DNA of 64,000 bases from Acidicapsa dinghuensis (GCF_025685685.1 NZ_JAGSYH010000002.1:916768-980767); one strand, 5' to 3'. Counted from the first letter of the stretch, positions 43,745 to 52,950 are shown. A program made the numbers and translations. Notes: generated by a model not told the origin, from the sequence alone.

Positions 43745-44257
43745 CTAATTCTTGATTTCTGCTTTCACAGTTTCCGATGATCTGCTACCACTCGTAGCAA
43801 CTTCTACTTCCCAGCTATCGCCAATAGAATCCCTGCACGCGTGGGCTAAATCGAGAGCGGACCCGCTCAGGTCGTCAGAGCGATGCGGATTCTCCAAAAC
43901 CTTGGAAAATTGCACCATGGCATCTTCAACCCTGTCGTCTTCCACCACCGCCATTCGCCCCCAATAAAGTATCCAGAATCTCTCCGCCGCTTTCTGCACC
44001 GCTTCTTTGTCGGTGCTTACAGCGATCGTTGCCGCGCAATCAGCAGCCTCAATGTAAATTTGGAGCCTCGTATCGAGAAATTTCTGTTGCGCCGCTAACT
44101 TATCGGCAGCAATCTGATGTTTACGCGATATCCGGTACACCGTCAGGGTCCATATACCCGCTGCAATCAATCCCAGAGTAGTGGCCCATTTCGAAAGTGG
44201 ATCTGCCATGGAAGTCCACGAAGAGGGGGAAACGCTATGTTGTAGGAGCATAGCCAC
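43745..44257 (-). CDS. Membrane-anchored protein of unknown function
   Basis: One membrane helix near residues 24-44 (WATTLGLIAAGIWTLTVY) is followed by a helical, charged cytoplasmic or periplasmic region (KHQIAADKLAAQQKFLDTR, AERFWILYWGRMAVVEDD). I recognise no family with confidence, though similar small single-helix proteins with an RISRKHQIA-type juxtamembrane segment are common. The 170-residue frame starts at 44257; an ATG at 44209 (MADPLSKWATTLG) could be the true start and gives a neater N-terminus. Confidence 0.55.
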   Translation of the reverse strand: MAMLLQHSVSPSSWTSMADPLSKWATTLGLIAAGIWTLTVYRISRKHQIAADKLAAQQKFLDTRLQIYIEAADCAATIAVSTDKEAVQKAAERFWILYWGRMAVVEDDRVEDAMVQFSKVLENPHRSDDLSGSALDLAHACRDSIGDSWEVEVATSGSRSSETVKAEIKN

Positions 44258-44443
44258 TGCTTATAGCACACCAAAACAAAGTTCCGAAAGTAACTATTTC
44301 AATCGTTAAATGACCAAGCCTGATAAATGAAAAATCGAGAACTAGAGCTCCCAGGCTCCTACTCATTCCGCGTTCTTCGTGAAAAGTGGGCAACCCCGCC
44401 CACAAACACGCCCCAGCCGCCCACTCCGCGCTATCCTGTCGCC

Positions 44444-44869
44444 ATGCCTCGCAAGCCCACCGCCACGAAAAAACGCAAATCCCCACCCTACCCATTCCTC
44501 ACCGAAGCTCTCGCGCCTCTCGATCCAGAGATCCGCCCCATGTTCTCCGGATACGCCGTCTACATTGGCGACAAGATCGTCTGCATGCTGCGCGACAGCG
44601 CCAAAGCTACCGAAGACAATGGTCTCTGGCTCGTCCTGTCCGAGTCCACCGATCCCGCAGACCCCAGCCTCCGCAAAGAATTCCCCTCGCTCCGGCGCAT
44701 TGTCCTGCTCGGCGACAAAATCAGTCACTGGCTGCTCATCCCAGCCGATGGTCCAGACTTCGAAACCGAATCCCTCCACGCCTGCGATCTCATCCGTAGA
44801 CACGACGCGCGCATCGGCCGCATCCCAGAATCCCGCAAGTCCAAACCGAGCAAACCCAAAAATCGCTGA
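44444..44869 (+). CDS. TfoX N-terminal-like small protein
   Basis: The 141-residue protein begins with a basic tail (MPRKPTATKKRKSPPY) and then FLTEALAPLDPEIRPMFSG, YAVYIGDKIVCMLRD. This resembles the first strands and helix of the TfoX N-terminal fold, a small alpha/beta domain. The second half (RRIVLLGDKISHWLLIP) is less standard, and the C-terminus is again basic (SRKSKPSKPKNR). Function is unknown; the fold assignment is by eye. The ATG at 44444 is chosen because the upstream part of the open frame is not conserved-looking. Confidence 0.6.
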   Translation: MPRKPTATKKRKSPPYPFLTEALAPLDPEIRPMFSGYAVYIGDKIVCMLRDSAKATEDNGLWLVLSESTDPADPSLRKEFPSLRRIVLLGDKISHWLLIPADGPDFETESLHACDLIRRHDARIGRIPESRKSKPSKPKNR

Positions 44870-44891
44870 TTTGCCAATCGCAAAACATCGG

Positions 44892-45797
44892 TCAGATAGT
44901 CCCGGTCCCCATCGCAGCCTTCAGCGACTGCGCAATCCGCGCCGTGCCCTCCACATTCGGATGTCCCACGGAAGCCCGGTCGCAGATGATCCACGGAAAC
45001 GCGTCCACCACATCTCCATACAGATCGCTGCATTTCGCATCCCGAATAGACTTCACCTCATCTTCCGCATTCAGATCCCACGTCAGTTGCCATAGCTGTC
45101 CCTGCGGAGCCCACAACGCGTTCTCCTCCTTCAACGGCGACTCCACAAACACGCATACCTCGCGCCCCAGCGTTGCATTCGTCTTCGCAACCGCATCCTT
45201 CAGGCACGCCGTCGAGGTCTGCCAGAACGCCATCGAATTCGCAACAATCGCGGGTATCAGCTGCTCCGCATTCGCGCTCGCTCCAGTCACTGACGAGGTT
45301 GTCGGCACTCCATGCATCTCCAGCAGCATCTTCGGCTGCCTCTCGTTATCGAACTTCGTTAGCGGACTTACGATCGGGAAATACCCCATCACTGCAACCT
45401 TCGCTCCCGGCTTCATCAGCTTCCCCGCCAGTACAGGCAATAACTCCCCCATCACCTTGCCGCAATATTGCTGCGTCAGCTGCGTAATTACATCCGTCGC
45501 AACCCATGGATTGATAATCCGCGTCACGGAAACATCGTTGATCCCGCCATTCACAATCGCCCAATCCACATCCGTCCACGGCTCAAATTCAAGCACCTGC
45601 TGCCACACCGATGGATATCCCACCGGTATCTCCGGATACACCAACTGCGTCGAGTTATCCGTCTCCGCGCCCAGCAAAGCCCCCGAATGCGCCGGACGCA
45701 ACAGCAACCCCTCTGGCCCCGCTACAATCCGGTCAAACTTATGCACATCCAGCAGTCCCTGCCCCCATGTCACCGAATCGCCAAACGTAACGATCAT
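44892..45797 (-). CDS. SGNH/GDSL-family hydrolase
   Basis: The catalytic Ser is in VTFGDSVTWGQG at about residue 8, the Asn-containing block in IVNGGINDVSV at about residue 93, and the Asp/His block is represented by ASVGHPNVEGTARIA near the C-terminus. These three blocks define the SGNH esterase/lipase superfamily. No signal peptide is seen, so it is probably cytoplasmic or exported by other means. GGAGGGAC lies upstream of the ATG. The length is 301 residues; the substrate is unknown. Confidence 0.83.
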   Translation of the reverse strand: MIVTFGDSVTWGQGLLDVHKFDRIVAGPEGLLLRPAHSGALLGAETDNSTQLVYPEIPVGYPSVWQQVLEFEPWTDVDWAIVNGGINDVSVTRIINPWVATDVITQLTQQYCGKVMGELLPVLAGKLMKPGAKVAVMGYFPIVSPLTKFDNERQPKMLLEMHGVPTTSSVTGASANAEQLIPAIVANSMAFWQTSTACLKDAVAKTNATLGREVCVFVESPLKEENALWAPQGQLWQLTWDLNAEDEVKSIRDAKCSDLYGDVVDAFPWIICDRASVGHPNVEGTARIAQSLKAAMGTGTI

Positions 45798-45860
45798 GCT
45801 CTTTGTCCCTCCGTTTCGCGTTCCGCAAAGATACCATTGCAGCGTAACGCGCCAGCCTGA

Positions 45861-46775
45861 TCAGCGCGACAGCTTCGCGCCTAACTCCCGCATCGTGGCG
45901 CGCAGCCACCCATGCGCAGCATCCGTAGTTACTCGCGGATGCCAGTTCATCACATAACGAAACCCCGCTATCTCCACCGGAGGCTTCAACAAGCGAATCG
46001 CTGGATTTGGCGCTGCTGTCTCCGCGAACCAGCGCGGCACCGTTGCGATATATCGCGTACCCTCCACGCAACGCACCGCCGCCTCGTGATACGGAACATG
46101 CATCGCAATCTTGCGCTTGTATCCCATCGCAGCCAGAGGCTTGTCCGGCGCAACCTGCATGCCTCCAAAGAGACTCACGCTGATATGCTGCGCATCCATA
46201 TACTGCTTCATCGTTAGCGCCCGCTTCACAGGATGCTTCGCATCCACCGCGCACACAAACTGCTCGTCATAAAGACTCTGGCTTTGAATTGGCGGCGGTG
46301 CTTCCACACTGCTCGCGCTGAGAATCAAATCCAGGCTGCCATGCACAAGCTGCTCGTAGATCGTCGGATGCCACGGCACAAAATCAACACGAACCTTCGG
46401 CGCTTTCGGTAGCACATCGCGGCACAGAATTGGCGCCAGTATCGCTGTCGCGCTATCCGTAGCCGCAATACGAAACGTCGCAGGCTCTGTCTCTGGATCG
46501 AACCCGCGCCCGCTCAACAACCGGTCCAACTTAGGCAGCATCACCTCCAGTTCGCCCAGCAACCGCTGCCCCTGCGGCGTTAACTCATATCCCGCAGCCC
46601 CGCGCACAAACAGATCGTCGTGAAACATCTCTCGCAGCCGCTGCAGTGCCCGGCTCACCGCAGGCTGGCTCAGCAGCAACCGCTCCGCTGCCCGCGAAAC
46701 ATGCCGCTCTTCCGCGAGCACAGCAAACACCACCAGCAGATTCAGATCAGCCTGACGCAATTGCGTTAAACGCAT
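45861..46775 (-). CDS. LysR-family transcriptional regulator
   Basis: The N-terminal helix-turn-helix is textbook (LRQADLNLLVVFAVLAEE, HVSRAAERLLLSQPAVSRAL, LFVRGAAGYELTPQGQ), and the C-terminal 200 residues form the substrate-binding domain (RIAATDSATAILAPI, LDLILSA). The DLNLLVVF opening is of the NodD/NahR-like group. The ATG at 46775 gives 304 residues. It is divergent from two SDR genes with a 106-base shared region containing a CATA-7-TATG dyad next to its start, the usual LysR arrangement. It likely controls the SDR pair. Confidence 0.9.
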   Translation of the reverse strand: MRLTQLRQADLNLLVVFAVLAEERHVSRAAERLLLSQPAVSRALQRLREMFHDDLFVRGAAGYELTPQGQRLLGELEVMLPKLDRLLSGRGFDPETEPATFRIAATDSATAILAPILCRDVLPKAPKVRVDFVPWHPTIYEQLVHGSLDLILSASSVEAPPPIQSQSLYDEQFVCAVDAKHPVKRALTMKQYMDAQHISVSLFGGMQVAPDKPLAAMGYKRKIAMHVPYHEAAVRCVEGTRYIATVPRWFAETAAPNPAIRLLKPPVEIAGFRYVMNWHPRVTTDAAHGWLRATMRELGAKLSR

Positions 46776-46779
46776 AACA

Positions 46780-46794
46780 CATATTATCACTATG
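46780..46794. promoter_or_regulatory. LysR-type dyad in the divergent promoter
   Basis: CATA-TTATCAC-TATG is an interrupted palindrome four bases upstream of the lysR-like start, consistent with T-N11-A type boxes. A second looser pair, TTATGA (46803) and TCATAA (46831), lies nearer the SDR gene. Autoregulation by the LysR protein is inferred. Confidence 0.4.
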
Positions 46795-46881
46795 CATTGG
46801 ATTTATGACCTGCACGAGCGCATGCTCTTTTCATAAGCGGCTTCGATGCACAGATAAATCGAAGCCCGGAGGATAAGAATC

Positions 46882-47610
46882 ATGGCAAAGACAGCAATCG
46901 TTACCGGAGCATCCCGCGGCATCGGCCGCGCTATCGCAAAGCGCCTCGCCGCCGATGGATTTGCAGTCGTCATCAACTACGCAGGCAACAGCAAAGCCGC
47001 GCAGGAAGTCGTCGATGAGATTCGCCACGCAGACGGTGAAGCAGTCGCGCTGCAAGCCGATATCGCCAACCCTGAGCAGGTCGCGCAGCTCTTCGACAAA
47101 ACCATCGCCACCTACGGCCACGTCGATGTCGTCGTGAACAACGCCGGCATCATGGAAAACTCACCCATTGCCAAAGGTGACATCGCCAGCTTCGACCGCG
47201 TCATCGCCACCAACCTGCGTGGTAACTTCATCGTCTTCTCCGAAGCAGCCAAGCGCATCGCCGAGGGCGGACGCATTATCGGCTTCTCCTCCAGCGTTCT
47301 TGGCCTCAATCTGCCCAGCTACGGCGCTTACATCGCCTCCAAGGCAGGCGTCGAAGGCCTCGTGCGCGTGCTCGCCAACGAAATGCGCGGCCGCAAAGTT
47401 ACCGTCAACGCCGTAGCTCCTGGACCCGTCGCAACTGAGCTCTTCCTCACCGGCAAGACACCCGAGCAGATCGACCACCTGAGCAAGCTCAACCCCCTCG
47501 AACGCCTCGGACAAGTAGAAGATATCGCCAACGTCGTCTCCTTCCTCGCTGGCCCAGACGGTGCATGGATCAACGGACAGATTCTGCGCGCCAACGGCGG
47601 GATGTCCTAA
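46882..47610 (+). CDS. Classical SDR oxidoreductase, 3-oxoacyl-ACP reductase-like
   Basis: This 242-residue Rossmann enzyme has the cofactor motif AIVTGASRGIGRAIAKRL, the conserved VVVNNAGIMENS, the catalytic Ser-Tyr-Lys set (GFSSSVLG, YGAYIASKAGVEGLV) and the C-terminal NAVAPGPVATEL. NADPH preference is suggested by the Arg of the first loop. Such genes are often annotated FabG-like but usually act on secondary metabolites or xenobiotics. GGAGGATAAG precedes the ATG. It is the first gene divergent from the LysR regulator and 50 bases upstream of a second SDR. Confidence 0.9.
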   Translation: MAKTAIVTGASRGIGRAIAKRLAADGFAVVINYAGNSKAAQEVVDEIRHADGEAVALQADIANPEQVAQLFDKTIATYGHVDVVVNNAGIMENSPIAKGDIASFDRVIATNLRGNFIVFSEAAKRIAEGGRIIGFSSSVLGLNLPSYGAYIASKAGVEGLVRVLANEMRGRKVTVNAVAPGPVATELFLTGKTPEQIDHLSKLNPLERLGQVEDIANVVSFLAGPDGAWINGQILRANGGMS

Positions 47611-47660
47611 TTCGCAATCCGCAAACAAAGACCTACGAGTGAAAGAAACAGGAGACCGTC

Positions 47661-48560
47661 ATGAAATACGTAATCGTCATCACCGGGGCATCGAGCGGAT
47701 TCGGAGCACTTGCAGCACGCTCACTCGCCAAAGCCGGACACACCGTCTACGCCAGCATGCGCGATACCGCAGGTCGCAACGCTCCGCAGGTAGCAGCAGC
47801 AAAGCAATTCGCAACAGACAACAACGTTGACCTGCATACCGTCGAGCTCGATGTCGCATCGCAGGCATCAGCCAACGCAGCCATCGCGCAGATCATCGCC
47901 GAAGCAGGCCGCCTCGATGTCGTCATCCACAACGCAGGCCACATGGTCTTCGGTCCCACCGAAGCCTTCACGCCCGAACAGCTAGCCGAACTGTATGACG
48001 TGAATGTACTCAGCGCCCAGCGCGTCAATCGCGCTGCGCTGCCGCAACTACGCAAGCAGAAGCGCGGCCTCGTCGTCTGGATCGGCAGCAGCACCGCCGG
48101 CGGAGTGCCGCCTTACCTCGCGCCCTACTTCGCCGCCAAGGCAGGCATGGAAGCACTCGCCGTCAGCTACGCACGCGAGCTTTCACGCTGGGGCATCGAG
48201 ACAACCATCGTCATCCCAGGCGCATTCACCAAAGGCACCAACCACTTCGCCCACGCCGGCAAACCCGCCGACGCAGCGCGCGCAGCCGAGTATCAATCCG
48301 GCCCCTTCGCAGGCTTCGAAGAGCCGCTGCTTAAAGCCCTCGCCGCCACCGTTCCAGACGATGCCGATGTGCAGGCCGTCGCCGATGCCATCGTCAAAGT
48401 TGTCGACACGCCATTCGGCAAACGTCCCTTCCGTATCACCGTCGATCCCGCGCAGGACGGCTCCGAAGTGGTCAATGCAGTCATGGACCGCGTCCGCGCC
48501 GAGATGATTCGCCGCCTCGGCTTTGAAGACCTGCTGCATCCGGCCAATCTCCTCGACTAA
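47661..48560 (+). CDS. Classical SDR oxidoreductase
   Basis: This 299-residue Rossmann enzyme has the cofactor motif VIVITGASSGFGALAARSL, then DVVIHNAGHMVFGP, the catalytic Ser in VWIGSSTAGG and the Tyr-Lys in YFAAKAGMEALAVSYA. The C-terminal 60 residues extend beyond the classical core, as in the larger SDRs of plasmid and soil bacteria. AGGAGACCGTC precedes the ATG. It follows the first SDR with a 50-base gap and is probably co-transcribed under LysR control. Its substrate is unknown. Confidence 0.88.
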   Translation: MKYVIVITGASSGFGALAARSLAKAGHTVYASMRDTAGRNAPQVAAAKQFATDNNVDLHTVELDVASQASANAAIAQIIAEAGRLDVVIHNAGHMVFGPTEAFTPEQLAELYDVNVLSAQRVNRAALPQLRKQKRGLVVWIGSSTAGGVPPYLAPYFAAKAGMEALAVSYARELSRWGIETTIVIPGAFTKGTNHFAHAGKPADAARAAEYQSGPFAGFEEPLLKALAATVPDDADVQAVADAIVKVVDTPFGKRPFRITVDPAQDGSEVVNAVMDRVRAEMIRRLGFEDLLHPANLLD

Positions 48561-48583
48561 AACCGAATACCGTTGCCCACATC

Positions 48584-48616
48584 GAGCCTCGTCCCACTAA
48601 CATGAGGGCGAGGCTC
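48584..48616 (+). promoter_or_regulatory. Hairpin covering the ribosome site of the TIM-barrel/SUMF1 gene
   Basis: GAGCCTCG (48584-48591) pairs with CGAGGCTC (48609-48616), and CCC with GGG continues the stem inside after a bulged base. The GAGG ribosome site of the GTG start at 48619 is in the 3' arm, so the stem could mask initiation. It may alternatively act as a terminator for the SDR pair, but the T-tract is missing. Confidence 0.45.
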
Positions 48617-48618
48617 TT

Positions 48619-51048
48619 GTGATCCCTTTCTTCCAGTACCATACTGCTCTTTTTGCAGCCACAGTCTGCGTGGCTGCCATGGCTCCACTTTCACAGGCGC
48701 AGGATGTGCAATACAGCCCCCAGGGTGAACAGATCTCCGGTCCCGCCTGCGCTAACCTGCCGCAGTGGTATCAGGGCAAACCGCGCAACTGCTCTGCTGG
48801 CGAGCTGACCTTCTGGCTGCATGACATCGAACACTGGCGCGACGAGCGCCGCTTGCGCGTCGGCTACGATCCCTCCGCCTACGACAATCCCGCGCTCAAG
48901 TGGACGCAGTCCAGCTTCATTCAGCCTCAGATGATGATCCACGATCGCTACTTCTACGATCCCGTAGCGCACAAATACACAGTCGATAAATACCTCGCCG
49001 ATCTCGACACCCGCTACGGTGGCATCGATAGCGTCCTCATCTGGCCCACCTATCCCAACATCGGCATCGACAGCCGCAATCAATTCGATCTCTTCGCCGA
49101 TCTCCCCGGCGGTACCGCAGCGGTCAAACAGATGGTCGATGACTTCCACCGCCACGGCGTCCGAGTCCTCTTTCCCGTCATGGTCTGGGACCAGGGCACG
49201 CACCTCGATCCGCACATGTGGCAAACTCTCGCCAACGAACTCGCAGCCGTAGGCGCCGACGGCGTCAACGGAGACACCCTCGACGGCATCCCCATGACCC
49301 TGGCCATCGACTCCGCCAAGAGCGACCATCCTCTCGCCCTTGAGCCGGAAACCGGCCTCGCCGCCGACGAAATGGTCAACTACAACACCATGACCTGGGG
49401 CTACTGGAACTACGGCTTCGTCCCCGCCGTCAGCCGCTACAAGTGGCTTGAGCCGCGTCATATGGTCAACATCTCCGACCGCTGGGCACGCGACCACACC
49501 GACAATCTCCAGTTCGCCTTCTTCAATGGCGTCGGCTTCGAAAGCTGGGAAAACATCTGGGGCATCTGGAACCAGATCACCCCGCGCGACGCCGAGGCCC
49601 TGCGCCGCACCGCCGCCATCGAACGCACCTTCGCCGCACTCCTCATCAGCCCCGACTGGCAGCCGCACGCGCCCACCCTCAACTTCGGCGTCTTCGCCAG
49701 CAAATGGCCCGGCAACGGCCAAACCCTCTGGACGATCGTCAGCCGCAACGCCTACGACATCGAAGGCCGCCAGATCCAACTCCCTCGCGAAGAAGGCGTT
49801 CACTACTACGACCTCTGGCACGGCGTCGAACTTCAACCCCGCATTGAAGACAACCAGGCCACCCTCGACTTCGACATGGAAGCCCACGGCTTCGGCGCAA
49901 TCCTCGAAACAAAGCAATCCCTCGCCGAGTTATCCCCCGAGGTTCAAAAGCTGATCAGCGAAGAAAAGCAGTGGTCCGCTAAACCCCTCAGCGAATACTC
50001 CCACGAGTGGGAACCGCTCCCGCAGAAGCTGGTCGACATAGCAAAAACCACCCCAGCATCATCCACCCGCAAATCTCCCGATAACATGATCCTCATCCCC
50101 GCCGCTGACTACACTTTCCGCGTCAACGGCATCGAGATCGAGGGCTCCAACGACGACGGCGTCGACGTGCAATATCCTTGGGAGGACAGCCCGCGCCGCT
50201 TCCACGACCACCGCATGCACATCGATACCTTCTGGATCGACAAATACCCCGTCACCAACGCAGACTTCAAGCGCTTCCTCGACGCCACTCACTACCGTCC
50301 AGTCGACGATCATAACTTCCTTAAAGACTGGCAGCAGCAGAACGGCGCACCCACCACTTATCCCGACGGATGGGCCGGTAAGCCCGTCACCTGGGTCAGT
50401 CTCGAAGACGCCCGCGCCTACGCCTCCTGGGCCGGCAAGCGCCTTCCTCATGAGTGGGAGTGGCAATACGCAGCGCAAGGCACCGATGGCCGCCGTTATC
50501 CGTGGGGCAACTACGAAGGCCCCGCAACCCCCAGCACCCCCGCCGTGCAAACCCAGGTCATCTCACAACCTCCGCCACCCTCCGCCGCACCTGAATCCGC
50601 ACCCACTCCCGCGCCCATCAAAGGCTCGCAGCGCAAGTCTCGCCAGAATCCTGCCCCACCACTCGTAAAGCCAGCCACGCAAGCCACCACAGCAACCGCC
50701 GCAGAAGGCTGCCCTACTTGCCCGCCCATCGCCATGGGAGCCACACCAAATCCCGATCGCGGACGCGACGCTCTCCCGCCCAGCGAGGTCTACACCCACC
50801 CCAACGGGGCAAGCCCCTTCGGAGTAATGGATCTGACCGGCAACGTCTGGCAATGGACCGACGAATACATCGACGAGCACACCCGCTATGCCATCCTCCG
50901 CGGAGGCAGCCACTACCAGCCGCAAGGTTCACGCTGGTACTTTCCCCAGGCCTACGAGCTCTCACAGCACGGCAAATACCTGCTCATGGCCCCCAGCATC
51001 GACCGCAGCGCCACCATAGGCTTCCGCTGCGTCAAAGACGCCAACTAG
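48619..51048 (+). CDS. Secreted TIM-barrel glycosidase-like protein fused to a SUMF1/FGE-like domain
   Basis: The first codon is GTG 48619, with GAGG five bases upstream, followed by a signal peptide (FFQYHTALFAATVCVAAM). Residues 30-430 look like a glycosidase-like TIM barrel, with VLIWPTYPNIGIDSRNQ, RVLFPVMVWDQGTH and GADGVNGDTLDGIPM, the last with candidate catalytic acids near residue 217. From about residue 488 a SUMF1/FGE-sulfatase domain follows (YPVTNADFKRFLDATHYRP, SLEDARAYASWAGKRLPHEW, GNVWQWTDEYID, LRGGSHYQPQ). A Pro/Ala/Lys-rich insert of about 75 residues interrupts it near residues 634-710. The cysteine pair of true formylglycine-generating enzymes is absent, so the domain is probably a binding module. 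No sulfatase gene lies nearby. Confidence 0.78.
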   Translation: MIPFFQYHTALFAATVCVAAMAPLSQAQDVQYSPQGEQISGPACANLPQWYQGKPRNCSAGELTFWLHDIEHWRDERRLRVGYDPSAYDNPALKWTQSSFIQPQMMIHDRYFYDPVAHKYTVDKYLADLDTRYGGIDSVLIWPTYPNIGIDSRNQFDLFADLPGGTAAVKQMVDDFHRHGVRVLFPVMVWDQGTHLDPHMWQTLANELAAVGADGVNGDTLDGIPMTLAIDSAKSDHPLALEPETGLAADEMVNYNTMTWGYWNYGFVPAVSRYKWLEPRHMVNISDRWARDHTDNLQFAFFNGVGFESWENIWGIWNQITPRDAEALRRTAAIERTFAALLISPDWQPHAPTLNFGVFASKWPGNGQTLWTIVSRNAYDIEGRQIQLPREEGVHYYDLWHGVELQPRIEDNQATLDFDMEAHGFGAILETKQSLAELSPEVQKLISEEKQWSAKPLSEYSHEWEPLPQKLVDIAKTTPASSTRKSPDNMILIPAADYTFRVNGIEIEGSNDDGVDVQYPWEDSPRRFHDHRMHIDTFWIDKYPVTNADFKRFLDATHYRPVDDHNFLKDWQQQNGAPTTYPDGWAGKPVTWVSLEDARAYASWAGKRLPHEWEWQYAAQGTDGRRYPWGNYEGPATPSTPAVQTQVISQPPPPSAAPESAPTPAPIKGSQRKSRQNPAPPLVKPATQATTATAAEGCPTCPPIAMGATPNPDRGRDALPPSEVYTHPNGASPFGVMDLTGNVWQWTDEYIDEHTRYAILRGGSHYQPQGSRWYFPQAYELSQHGKYLLMAPSIDRSATIGFRCVKDAN

Positions 51049-51057
51049 GCCTCTCAC

Positions 51058-51092
51058 CTTACTGAGAAATCTCCCTCAGATTTCCCAGTAAG
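51058..51092 (+). terminator. Convergent terminator hairpin
   Basis: CTTACTG-A-GAAATCT, loop CCCTC, AGATTTC-C-CAGTAAG forms two seven-pair stems with one internal mismatch. It lies between the stop of the fused gene and the end of the convergent GGDEF gene, overlapping its last codons and stop. The following TGTCTTCTTCC is only partly T-rich, so termination strength is uncertain. Confidence 0.55.
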
Positions 51093-52950
51093 TGTCTTCT
51101 TCCGCGGATGAGACCGCAAGCTCCTCTTCCCATAGAACGATGGTGTTCCGGCCGCGGCTTTTGCATTCGTAAAGAGCGCGGTCGGCCTGCTGAATCAGGT
51201 ATGCAGTTTCAGAGGTGTAGCGCAAGGGCCATAAAGAGATGCCAATGGAAACCGTGACGCGACGAAACGGACTGTCTTCGTGCTCAATGTTAAGCCCTGC
51301 AATGGCGTCAATCATGTTGCGGGCAACAAGTCGCGCACCGTTGGCATCCGTGCCGGGCAATAGCGCGGCAAACTCTTCGCCGCCGAGACGAGCCACATGA
51401 TCCGAGGCGCGCCCTGCAGTGCTGGCAATTGCCTGAGCAATAAGCTGCAGGCATTCGTCACCCGCAGGGTGGCCATAGCGGTCGTTGTATTTCTTAAACC
51501 AGTCGACATCGATCATGAGCAGCGCGATAGGCTTTTCAGAACGGGTCTGACGAGCCGTCTCGTGCTGCAGAACCAGCTTGAATGCACGGCGATTGGCGAT
51601 ACCCGTAAGTTCGTCGCGATTGGCGATATGAGCCAGGTGCTGGTTTTCCTGAGCCAGCACAGCACGTTCCGCCATCCAGTTTTCCTCTGTCTCCTTAAGG
51701 CTGGAGATGTCGCGAACCGTGGCGACATATCCGCTGACGGTTTGTGAGTTGGGCTCGTAAAAGCCACGGACAAACCCCTCAACCCATCGCCACGAGCCGT
51801 CCTTGCACGGGATGCGATAGCGGAAGGTATGGTCGAGCTTGCCGGCGGCGAGGCTGGCGATCACAGTGCGAGCAAGGTCACGGTCCGCGGGGTGCACGGT
51901 CTCGAGATGGCGCAGGGCGAGGAACTCTTCTTCCGTAAAGCCGGTGAGCTTGCGCACAGCAGGCGAGACGTAACGGCGGCGACCGTCAAGAGTGGAGAGG
52001 ATGATCATATCCTCAGCGTTCGCGATAAGCGTCCGATAGATGGACTGTGCCTCTTCCGCAGCGCGCCCCACGCGGCGGCGTTCGTCCAGCAGGGCTCCAA
52101 CCGCGAGCGCAACAGCGGAGACGGCGCAGAGAAAGATCTGCAGCACAAGCGTGCTGTGATGAATGTCCGTGCCGGACTTGAGCCAGATAGGCCCGCGGCC
52201 TTGGGCAGTAGCAAGACAAGCAACAACGGTAACGATAGGCAGGGCAAAGACCGCGCCTTCAAGGCCAAGCGCAAAAATTAGCAGAATGAGTGGCGGAAAA
52301 ATGAGGAACAGGAAAGGATTGGTGTCTTGAAAAAAGATCGCGATAGAAGCGGCGACAAAGAGCAGGATCGACGGCGCGGCGCGAAGCAGATGCGGCAGCA
52401 GCTTGCTCGGTGAGCGGTATTCGCCGGTAAGGAGAAAGAAGAGGGCGGGGAAGACGACGGCGTAGCCGAGCGCGTCCGAGGGCATGACGGTAAGCCATGC
52501 GATTCGGACAGTGACATGAGTAAAGGCCGCGACAGGAAAGGCGACAGGGATCAGCGCAATCGCTGGGACGACCACCGCTGCGGTAGCGAAGCGCAGAACC
52601 TGGGAACGGTGCTTGAGCCGGTCAAAGCTTTGGATGCCTGGGGATAACAGGTAACCCATGACAAAGAGTTCCGCGGCTCCTGCGACGGAGAAGCTCAGCG
52701 CAATCCAGATCGGCACGGAGAGCAAAAGTAGGCTGCTGAGCTGTCCTGCGGCAGCGGCAGCCACCTGGCGATACCGGGAGACAGGATCGCTCCACCAGGG
52801 AAGAAGGAAAGCGATCTGGATGGCTCCGATTGGCCAGACGTAGAGCAGATGCTGCCGGCCGCCAAGCCACACCATAAGCGCCCACATGACGACGCCCGTA
52901 ACGGCGAACTGAATCAGAGGCAGCACTACGCGGGCTCGGGGGAAAGCCAT
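51076..52950 (-). CDS. MASE1-PAS-GGDEF diguanylate cyclase
   Basis: This 624-residue membrane sensor has an N-terminal MASE1-like block of about eight helices up to residue 290 (VVMWALMVWLGGRQHLLYVW and so on), then a PAS domain at about 305-420 (RTLIANAEDMIILSTLDG, FRYRIPCKDGSWRWVEGFVRG) and a GGDEF domain. In the latter DELTGIANRRAFKLVLQHE, LLMIDVDWFKKYNDRYGH and RLGGEEFAALLP show all metal and GTP sites, with GGEEF as active-site motif. It should make cyclic di-GMP in response to an unknown signal. Its 3' end overlaps the convergent hairpin. Confidence 0.9.
   Translation of the reverse strand: MAFPRARVVLPLIQFAVTGVVMWALMVWLGGRQHLLYVWPIGAIQIAFLLPWWSDPVSRYRQVAAAAAGQLSSLLLLSVPIWIALSFSVAGAAELFVMGYLLSPGIQSFDRLKHRSQVLRFATAAVVVPAIALIPVAFPVAAFTHVTVRIAWLTVMPSDALGYAVVFPALFFLLTGEYRSPSKLLPHLLRAAPSILLFVAASIAIFFQDTNPFLFLIFPPLILLIFALGLEGAVFALPIVTVVACLATAQGRGPIWLKSGTDIHHSTLVLQIFLCAVSAVALAVGALLDERRRVGRAAEEAQSIYRTLIANAEDMIILSTLDGRRRYVSPAVRKLTGFTEEEFLALRHLETVHPADRDLARTVIASLAAGKLDHTFRYRIPCKDGSWRWVEGFVRGFYEPNSQTVSGYVATVRDISSLKETEENWMAERAVLAQENQHLAHIANRDELTGIANRRAFKLVLQHETARQTRSEKPIALLMIDVDWFKKYNDRYGHPAGDECLQLIAQAIASTAGRASDHVARLGGEEFAALLPGTDANGARLVARNMIDAIAGLNIEHEDSPFRRVTVSIGISLWPLRYTSETAYLIQQADRALYECKSRGRNTIVLWEEELAVSSAEEDTYWEI

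Noticed and set aside
46755..46766. A perfect palindrome ACGCAATTGCGT
   Set aside because: It lies within the N-terminal codons of the LysR gene, so it is more likely a coincidence of coding sequence; the dyad at 46780-46794 is the better operator candidate.
48691..49917. A 408-codon open frame on the minus strand
   Set aside because: It is antisense to the fused TIM-barrel gene, consists largely of Val, Ala, Gly and Asp codons that mirror codon bias of the real gene, and has no recognisable domain.
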